IMG/VR virus record: IMGVR_UViG_3300008740_000054
Location: 1-22,257 of that record
DNA length: 22,257 nt
Origin: a virus
Reading direction: 5' to 3' (one strand)
Shown here: in pieces, positions 19,601 to 22,257 of the stretch
Numbering within the stretch: the stretch's first letter is position 1
How the letters are laid out: each line of letters begins with the position of its first letter
Notes under the pieces: model-generated
Told to the model about the DNA's origin: nothing
Seen by the model: the letters and a program-made list of their open reading frames with translations, nothing else
Database searches by the model: none
Position numbers and translations under genes: made by a program

Positions 19601-22257
19601 TTAATAGTATTGAAAGTTTATCAAGCGAATACACTTATACTAATAAATTAGATACAACTAAAGATTATAATAGATATATAGGACATATTAAATTTATTTC
19701 ACCACCTGCTAATCTTCATGCTATTAAAATAGAGTACATGATAGACGCATCTAAATTACAAGCACAAGATAGAATTAATCTTTTCTATACACCTACATCA
19801 GGAATGCCAGGTAAAGAATTAGCTCAGATTTTAGATGGAATAGATTATGGTGGAGTTGAAGTAAGAAGTTTAGGATTTGATACTGCATCTGGTTGGGATA
19901 CAGATTCATATATGGCAGGTTCTTGGGATACCTATGATGCAACTTTTGAAGATGAAATTTTAAAAATGGATGGTAGTACTAATTCACTTACATTAAGTAA
20001 AGTACTAGAAGATGGAACAGTTTATAACATTTATAAAAATGCAATAAGAATAGATGATCCTAACTATGGAACAGGAAATACTGTAACAAATAAAAATGCA
20101 ATGATGCAAAGTGTTACAGGTGATGGTTCAACAATGACTATTACATTTGATACTGTACCAACAGTAGCTGGTGATGTAATTGTAGTTAGAAAATCTACTA
20201 GTGATGGTAGTTTCTTACCAGATCCAGAAACTTATGATACTTTATTGGCAGGTGGTGATTTAGCTTATTCATCTGCAACAGGATTAAAAGCAGAAGACAT
20301 TATAGTAGAAGGAGATGATTTTGTATCTCCTACAACTTCAAAAGGTCCAGAAGAATTTGTACCAGGACAAGTACTTGATACTTTAGACATTCAAGTATTT
20401 GACAAAGGTGGAGAATCAGGAAGTAGAATTAGTAGTTACAATCATATAGGAGACGGTGTTACTACAAATTATCCATTTAGTGAATATCCACAAAGTTCAG
20501 ATGCCGTATTTGTTTCAGTAGGTAATGTTTTACAAGAATCTAATACTTACGTTGTAGACTATCCAAATAAATTATTGAAATTTAATAGTGCTCCTATATT
20601 AAATTCTAAAATTAATTTTGTAACTATGAGTAATAATGGAGAAAAAGTTTTAGACTTTGATACATTTACAGGAGATGGAAGTACTTTAGATTATGTAACA
20701 AGAGCAACATGGATTGATAATAGTATAAACACGTTTGTAAGAGTAAATGGTTTATCTGTTCCATACACTATTTTAAAATCAGACAGTTCTTATGCTGTAC
20801 AAGATAAAGTTGTTGTAAGATTTACAGATGCCCCTCCGGCAGATTCAGTTGTTAATATAGTTGTATACGCAAGTGCTAGTCAAACATTTAGTGAAGTTAC
20901 TGAAGATAATTTTACAGGTGATGGAAGTACGGCTTCATTCCAATTAAGTCAAACACCATTTAATCAAAAACCTTTATCATTTAATACAGTTGTTAGAGTT
21001 GGTAGTGAAATTTTAAATGCAGGATTTACTAAAACATTTACATTAGATAATAATAGAGAATATGAATTTGAAACTTGGCAAGAAGTTCCAGGATCAATAC
21101 TTCCTGCAGATGTAAGAGCATTTTTAAATGGAGTAGAATTAGTACAAGGACAACAATATACTTGGAATTCAGGAACTACTAGTATAACACTTATAACAGG
21201 AGTAGGTGTTCCAGGCGATACTTTAAGAGTGTTTGCAATGAACAATGGTGAATATACTTTAAATGAAACAACAGGTATGATTACATTTAGTACTGCACCA
21301 GCTCAAGGATTAACTATTTCAGTTTACCAATTTAGTAATCATGACGTAGCAAAAATAGAAAGAATTAATTATGATGTCGTTGCAAGATTAACTGTAACTG
21401 TTGGTACAGATGATTATTATATGTACAAACAATTAACTAATGGACGTATTAAATTAAGACAATTAGCCGAAGATGCTCAATATGTTTGGGTAACTCTTAA
21501 TGGAGAATTGTTAGCTCCTAGTGTAGATTACAAAGTTACAAATGATCAGATGTTTGTAAAAATAAACAGATCATTGGCTACAAATGATGTTATAGATATT
21601 ATACACTTTACAGCACCTAAATTTGTATCTAAATTTGGTTATAGACAATTTAAAGATATGATGAATAAAACTCATTACAAACGTTTAGGTAATACTAACA
21701 AATATCAATTAGCAACTTCGCTTAAATGGTCAGATCAAGATTTAGAATTAACAGATGCAACTGGTATAACAGAACCTAGTATAGCAAATAATCTTCCTGG
21801 AGTATTGTTTATTGATGGTGAAAGATTAGAATATTTTGTTAAAGTAGGCAATAAACTTTCACAACTTAGACGAGGAACGTATGGAACAGGAGTAAAAAAT
21901 ATTCATGTTGTAGGTGAAGAAGTATTAGATCAAGGACAATTTCAAACTGTACCTTATAAAGATGAATTTTTAACTGAACAATATACAGCAGATGGTAGTA
22001 CTAATGCAATTACTATTGGATTTACTCCTAAATCTGCTAACGAATTTGAACTATTTGTAGGTGGTAAAAGGATGAGAAAGAATGATATTTCTATATATGA
22101 CCCAACACAAGGTCAAGATAGTCCTGAAGCAGATGTTACTTCCCCTGCAGAATTTACTGTAGATGGTATAAGCCCAGTTGTAACACTTGCAACAACACCT
22201 ATAGCTGGCACAAAAATAATAACTATAAGAAAACAAGGTAAAAAATGGCAATCTGGC
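7660..22257 (+). CDS. Giant baseplate/tail-fibre-like structural protein (3' partial)
   Basis: An unbroken frame of at least 4866 codons that leaves the window without a stop, so the full protein is longer. It starts in a TAATG overlap with gp6, with a weak GGAAG at 7646-7650. The N-terminus (MAYDKDQKEFPLPTGDESNS) has no signal peptide. Conserved-looking blocks are EFYAWAPHICWDKFYNFREY (near 132), MRVLF (near 480), RDDILLELEKRIYNNLKVAY (near 1023), and GWWRGIYKQAYDTDRPHSHP (near 1118). Later come four W/Y-rich binding-like modules, a split FG-GAP-type propeller (about 2093-3095), two Gly-rich beta repeats (about 3480-3545 and 3843-3907) and DGST repeats from about 4104 to the end; these are listed separately. 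Position matches gp7 of T4 (1032 aa), and the N-terminal third may hold the gp7 role, joining gp6 to outer wedge parts. The rest looks like display and adhesion architecture. No enzyme motif recognised. Gene reality is certain; the wedge-plus-fibre role is inferred. Confidence 0.9.
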   Translation, partial: MAYDKDQKEFPLPTGDESNSQRKTSEFLPKYFRTPVNEKFLHSTLDQLLSPGSVEKLTAYYGRKSSKAHTTSDVYVPEVSTDRENYKLEPSTIVKDDLEQTVFHKDYIDYINQIKALGGNADDHSILNKQEFYAWAPHICWDKFYNFREYYWMPYGPLTISIAGQQQNITSTYTVEVKNNVDSYAYLFTPDGLTQNPNLKLYRGQTYIFDVSTAGLPFTIKTVRSLSDDYLYTNGVSAQKVESGLVAFQVPESAPDLLYYGASNDINVFGELRIHNISENTYINVDTDVIGKKTYTLTDGTELSNGMKVHFTGNVTPTKYASDDWYVEGVGTAIQLINEKDLEISSIYSQTFDVPFDTQKFDRVGFGTATTYAIAKDYVVINKGSLDKNPWSRYNRWTHKSVIESSAKVNQEIPSFDESLRAKRPIIEFEAGLKLHEYGTKAKDSIDLIDTATTDVMSTIEGSIGYYVDGILLVDGMRVLFTADTDLTVNNKIYTVKIITITSNGVATKQIALQEATDTTPNTNDVVLIKNGTKNIGKMYYYDGSKWKITQTKTKVNQSPLFDLFDSNGVSYANTTTYASTNFPGNKIFSYKEGTGTNDTELGFPLTYQSVTNMGDIVFNFNLINETFSYQTADTLTTIDTNSGLLRKYSDLATFKVISGWETADVKSSQRVIRQYDVSTQVNDFAVDVYERSGDINDLNIKVFVNHKIKRDPIDYTINRINGIAYIRFIKDLVAGDIVILKTRSATKKNANGHYEFPKNLESNPLNNKVSTFTLGQVGDHVNSIVEEVPGFIGVSPGSNNLRDLGIISKYGRKFLQHSGLTNLAIYHLCNKENNIVKAIRYSQNEYSKFKRQFIEQAKNLGMDGTPANMVDEVLRRINKDKTKSMPFYFTDMAGSGGSKKTSITVGDPGNPYYALTNVFSLSELSDKSVLVYKNDVQLLHDTDYVFNSEGFIQIKTTLQKNDKLAIVEYDTTNGSYIPATPTKLGLYPKSIPSLYNDTTALTPINVIQGHDGSIEVAYNDYRDDILLELEKRIYNNLKVAYDQEVFGLHDFIPGHYRKTDYSLDAINKSLLVDFSNWLSFVGNIDYTENTYQEIHGSNSLVFNYGSMSSYDSKPLLGWWRGIYKQAYDTDRPHSHPWEMLGFAEKPTWFDTVYGSAPYTSDNLILWQDLQDGAIREPNKNVVIKDNYKRPDLLKHIPVNSLGLLISPHDSNFSQEYVAHLTRDPFKFGDHAPVENAWRRSSDYPFAVMTSWILNQPSHAITVGWDRSRVIRNTAKQLVYKDTGSRIKLADLKFPNSIADENKVLTAGFVNYIYEYVETDLLTNYSNYRDNVKKIINQLAFKVRGYTKKDKFKLLLDSRTPLNTSNVFVPEENYDIILNTSSPIDVVTYSGIIIEKLAAGFTIKGYDKNSPTLKYFAPIKKQSDAVIRIGGVSASYVNWGENKRYDVGMIAKYGDDYYSTKDQHISSTTFEGSNFIKLQELPIEGGGSAYLRTNFESTVSEIAYGSLFREIQDVFDFILGYGKYLESLGFVFDDFNRDVGAVTNWQLSAKEFLYWTTQGWAEGSVISLSPLANKLKLKTNYCVGDNVFDNFYDYTLFKEDGTKLDKEFVRVVKQYNDYEIITKNTVNGIYYAKIPLVQKEHVVLIDNKTIFNDIIYDVESGYRQDRLKVLGYITANWTGGLNVPGFIYDQANVIEWSPYTDYVMSDIVKHKEFYYTAKSKIKGSAKFIDKDWDRLDNKPVADLFPNFEYKTNQFADFFDLDTDNFDSTQQRMAQHLIGYQKRQFLQNIINDDVSQYKFYQGYIQEKGTKNVLTKLFDALTSADKESIDFYEEWAIRKGHYGVSQGFDEVEYTLDDSKFRSNPQPFELTNTIDPLATDLVIRQKDSDVYLKPENYTHKPFPTKYESIPYLPTAGYVDPSDVKFIVAKYDDILNLDVAVLKQGHYVWVGNYKNDWEVFKFSNTQAKLSKIEKSGDLILVTTQNTANVTVGEIFAIRVGTATHILKANKVELNVITCDKKDGVSAVDPATGYVSQFKTSRIASITDVNSKIMDTGLQNNEKFWVDKNDNNKWSVLNNSFVYNSHQEISNPNNIANTEFGKVLASNDANNILVVGAPNDSDGRAFVYKRGGDNSTFNLFQVLESPPQDPALNKLDVYDAGAKFGSSVAISPDGKYILVGAPQASNVRTYYKGNYAVGTPYTIEDIVKYKEQLWKVVNPILPEDPSVDFTTFDSHVFAKESTYDSVTGNYTPLTQIILGNYIFTNATTDHLLIRASLDQYQGTKIGDKLQLAWNKWNTFVPPSGTAYEPFNGYNADVTNALQGEQTITEKVDEILSIDQTLNDLTVGDAIATDSADGTVAWVNKVGTQSLIYLKDVKGNFSATGDLLLGSINVGTYQRVFQEDINYLGGWWKISIGATVNNWPYISETNPYLVIHDIIRQGITRTASSYYNVLAATQNAVLPGVPRTSEIGILSYYKTYSIAGQPVFQGLVTDQRFFFRLSTAFNTKVVGNTINGWLNTIRDSNNTVFDPSVMGLNFSDINKELTINGIWNGYITVDAEADNLGNFYIPTVGSTVRDQTTMKTAEVTFVKTIDFNKIQLFLKDATGAFKKGLDAGESSDIYLIGTPDRKIGTLRDARLDVNGQSGPYFVFDSGKTLISTTNTDIEVRHFDKEYWFYDEQTLDGVARSANIPGSTNKDYLQVYNISAGEGTQSGNVNEGAYSVYEIGTNNLFAHAGTFIVPDTKDNLKVGSKIEIRKVGDETVAYVGASGDLSSATPGKIYFVKRSTTKNWALSTNPLYMGVFDPALSYATGEYTIYNSELYKAKTNLVAGAWNSSYWEKQSAGTDYLGYIPNDSGITLEGDSTLNQNNLVMFGGQFDINSTGTILVTNLLYSTDAQKVAVYRLQEGHYTYSQTITSPEDSSPNINFANSVAISEDGSMLAIGSPLKDFANAVDAGVVYTYLQASGVYSLNQNLRSPDSENSENFGHQLGFDGNTLAVTSLKGDITVTTAFDTETTIFDTGATTFYKVMSDSGAVHLFERSGNTLLYAEKFVYTNDGTVEFGRNTLINDNHVYIGLPTLTLANSNKGTVVNFRKTKGKSSWMQTVEGADHVEVDKIKSVFIYNKKNNSVVANLDYIDPVLGKIAGTAEQELYYKTHYDPAIYNLGTSAVTVDTNNHWAEEQVGRLWWDLSTVRYYYPYQGNIIFNNNHWNKQFIGSSVDVYEWVETIYKPSVWTELASSNEGLSLGISGTPKYDDTVYVTRNTYDKIAQTTKPKYYYWVKNKQTTPDVEFRSLSSLAVSKLIDDPKGQGYKYITFFDSNKFALVNCESLLSNSDAILNVRYWTIENKELNIHNEYQVMTEGLSTSKPSSEIEKVWHNSLIGYDEQGNAVPDPNLSNKLKYGTLYKPRQSWFDNHQEALKQLVERVNSVLKLNLIVDKVDLTNLSKAETQPTTNTKLFDKTVDVVGDLAFVGTNTIKKAELLPTIVNGKITDVTILSKGKGYTTVPTFEISGDSGSGAVIELTIDALGQVDTAIVKVNGEGYTSNTKVVVRPYSVLVKSDAELGGKWAIYGYDTSLSTWSRTASQKYNTDLYWSYIDWYDIGYNQFTSIDYTVSQSYLLDSLSDEIGDIVKIENVGTGGWLLLEKIDNQLNVDYTVNYKTIGRENGTIAFKNTLYDFGSNTVGYASTSYDTVLYDRQPVQETRIILEALRDKIFINDLEIYYNELFFASLRYALSENKLTDWAFKTSFIKVKHNAGDLKQKATYKNDNLSNFEDYIKEVKPYKTNIREYVSSYEKVIPSSSVITDFDLPARYDDDNQITPSSAKLVGTALTGIDTITSYPDKHWLENVGFKIVSFNIGEKGSGYITPPIVSITGGGGSGATAQAYISGGKVTSVIILKEGSGYLTAPTVTLQGGIKDVTTGIVAKVSAVLGKSLVKATHLTVKFDRTSGTYLITSLARTETFAGNNSVLDYYLKWPLDLRRNTIKVTVNSIESLSSEYTYTNKLDTTKDYNRYIGHIKFISPPANLHAIKIEYMIDASKLQAQDRINLFYTPTSGMPGKELAQILDGIDYGGVEVRSLGFDTASGWDTDSYMAGSWDTYDATFEDEILKMDGSTNSLTLSKVLEDGTVYNIYKNAIRIDDPNYGTGNTVTNKNAMMQSVTGDGSTMTITFDTVPTVAGDVIVVRKSTSDGSFLPDPETYDTLLAGGDLAYSSATGLKAEDIIVEGDDFVSPTTSKGPEEFVPGQVLDTLDIQVFDKGGESGSRISSYNHIGDGVTTNYPFSEYPQSSDAVFVSVGNVLQESNTYVVDYPNKLLKFNSAPILNSKINFVTMSNNGEKVLDFDTFTGDGSTLDYVTRATWIDNSINTFVRVNGLSVPYTILKSDSSYAVQDKVVVRFTDAPPADSVVNIVVYASASQTFSEVTEDNFTGDGSTASFQLSQTPFNQKPLSFNTVVRVGSEILNAGFTKTFTLDNNREYEFETWQEVPGSILPADVRAFLNGVELVQGQQYTWNSGTTSITLITGVGVPGDTLRVFAMNNGEYTLNETTGMITFSTAPAQGLTISVYQFSNHDVAKIERINYDVVARLTVTVGTDDYYMYKQLTNGRIKLRQLAEDAQYVWVTLNGELLAPSVDYKVTNDQMFVKINRSLATNDVIDIIHFTAPKFVSKFGYRQFKDMMNKTHYKRLGNTNKYQLATSLKWSDQDLELTDATGITEPSIANNLPGVLFIDGERLEYFVKVGNKLSQLRRGTYGTGVKNIHVVGEEVLDQGQFQTVPYKDEFLTEQYTADGSTNAITIGFTPKSANEFELFVGGKRMRKNDISIYDPTQGQDSPEADVTSPAEFTVDGISPVVTLATTPIAGTKIITIRKQGKKWQSG
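11974..12093 (+). repeat. Carbohydrate-binding-like module 1 in the giant protein
   Basis: Residues about 1439-1478. The pattern is W-x6-Y-x3-x-I-x-x-Y-x-x-x-Y-Y, here WGENKRYDVGMIAKYGDDYY followed by STKD and FIKL. It resembles the short CBM5/12-type fold (aromatic, turn, xIVxYxxxxYxxx, late hydrophobic/aromatic). Similarity to the other three copies is visible by eye; sugar binding is inferred. Confidence 0.4.
12745..12864 (+). repeat. Carbohydrate-binding-like module 2 in the giant protein
   Basis: Residues about 1696-1735: WSPYTDYVMSDIVKHKEFYY, then TAK and a closing DKDWDRL. This is the clearest copy: leading Trp, Tyr six residues later, DIVK, paired aromatics, TAK, closing Trp, the same order of landmarks as CBM5/12-type modules. 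Function inferred. Confidence 0.45.
13936..14217 (+). other. First half of a split FG-GAP-type beta-propeller
   Basis: Residues about 2093-2186 of the giant protein hold two FG-GAP-like blades: EFGKVLASNDANNILVVGAP with GRAFVYKR, and KFGSSVAISPDGKYILVGAP with VRTYYK. The FG...S.DG...LVGAP...G.A.VY pattern is the integrin-alpha-type blade. Two blades cannot close a propeller; matching blades resume about 680 residues later. Confidence 0.7.
14221..14340 (+). repeat. Carbohydrate-binding-like module 3 in the giant protein
   Basis: Residues about 2188-2227: NYAVGTPYTIEDIVKYKEQL followed by WKVV and a closing Phe segment. It begins right after propeller blade 2. It shares Y-x3-DIVKY-x4-W with module 2 but has lost the leading Trp. 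Confidence 0.35.
16048..16161 (+). repeat. Carbohydrate-binding-like module 4 in the giant protein
   Basis: Residues about 2797-2834: FDPALSYATGEYTIYNSELY, then KAK, and a closing AWNSSYWEK. Close to the CBM5/12 landmark order (aromatic start, G, Y-N-x-x-L-Y-K-A-K, closing Trp). It lies just before blade motifs resume. Confidence 0.45.
16255..16960 (+). other. Second half of the split FG-GAP-type beta-propeller
   Basis: Residues about 2866-3100. Blades read by eye: GGQFDINSTGTILVTNLLYS with KVAVYRL; NFANSVAISEDGSMLAIGSP with GVVYTYL; NFGHQLGFDGNTLAVTSLKG with AVHLFER; EFGRNTLINDNHVYIGLPTL with GTVVNFRK. With the two earlier blades this gives about six, a plausible closed ring. Degenerate blades make the count uncertain. 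Confidence 0.65.
18097..18294 (+). repeat. Gly-rich beta repeat 1 in the giant protein
   Basis: Residues about 3480-3545: NGKITDVTILSKGKGYTTVP, then GDSGSGAVIELTID and a second half VKVNGEGYTSNTKVVV. The same GxGYxxxP...GSGA... plan recurs at 19186-19380. Such units are common in phage tail and fibre proteins. Confidence 0.6.
19186..19380 (+). repeat. Gly-rich beta repeat 2 in the giant protein
   Basis: Residues about 3843-3907: IGEKGSGYITPPIVSITGGG, then GSGATAQAYISGGKVTSVII and LKEGSGYLTAPTVTLQGG. A cleaner copy of the unit at 18097-18294, with two GSGYxTxP turns around a GSGATA core. Confidence 0.65.
19966..22257 (+). repeat. C-terminal DGST tail-fibre repeat array
   Basis: Repeated units that open with (T)GDGST or DGST and end with an xAPxxGxxIxVxxx strand. 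Openings are near 19966, 20116, 20446 (variant IGDGVT), 20668, 20914 and 21985, that is residues about 4104, 4153, 4263, 4337, 4419 and 4776. The three middle openings are 74 and 82 residues apart; other gaps are larger and hold degenerate units. Closing strands include FNSAPILNSKINFVTM, DAPPADSVVNIVVY, TAPAQGLTISVYQF and TPIAGTKIITIRK. This layout is typical of phage fibre beta-repeats. The array continues past the window edge. Confidence 0.65.

Noticed and set aside
20964-22251. Antisense frames of 93 and 66 aa near the right end
   Set aside because: They mirror the DGST repeat region; composition is that of a reverse-read coding strand.
19966-22257. DGST repeats as a CRISPR or DNA-level tandem repeat
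   Set aside because: The similarity is at the protein level with variable spacing and divergent DNA, inside one coding frame.

Overview
The window is a densely packed, AT-rich (roughly 30% GC by eye) block of virion structural genes, all on the + strand. It comes from a T4-like contractile-tailed phage. The genes in order are a large hub-like protein (cut by the left edge), a gp5/VgrG-like spike, a PAAR spike tip, a gp25-like wedge protein, a 36-codon micro-gene, gp6, and one enormous reading frame that runs off the right edge. Low GC, A/T-ending codons, the long gp6 and the giant fibre-like protein after gp6 fit a marine T4-like myovirus of an AT-rich host (SAR11 or Prochlorococcus type). 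The host is inferred only from this style; no host marker gene is present.

Layout. 1-1764: hub-like structural protein, open at its 5' end. 1766-3298: spike with an N-terminal OB-fold and a C-terminal beta-helix, with no recognisable lysozyme domain. 3303-3590: PAAR tip. 3611-4057: gp25-like wedge protein. 4058-4106: the only sizeable intergenic gap (49 nt), with a perfect 7-bp inverted repeat overlapping the gp25 stop and a T4-late-promoter-like AATAAATA. 4107-4217: previously easy-to-miss 36-aa gene. 4217-7660: gp6, at 1147 aa much longer than T4 gp6. 7660-22257: at least 4866 codons of a single uninterrupted protein with no stop before the window ends. There are no RNA genes, CRISPR arrays, insertion sequences or canonical terminators, and no gene-free stretch over 300 bases.

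How the genes work together. The first three products would build the central hub and membrane-piercing spike. gp25 and gp6 form the conserved inner wedge that surrounds it. The giant protein sits where T4 has gp7, gp8 and gp10, so it most likely extends the wedge outward and may carry host-contact modules. Its parts include an N-terminal wedge-like region, a split FG-GAP-type beta-propeller interrupted by about 680 residues, four short carbohydrate-binding-like modules, two Gly-rich beta repeats and a C-terminal ladder of DGST repeats typical of tail fibres. Genes are joined by 1-nt TAATG overlaps or short gaps, which suggests co-transcription and coupled translation.
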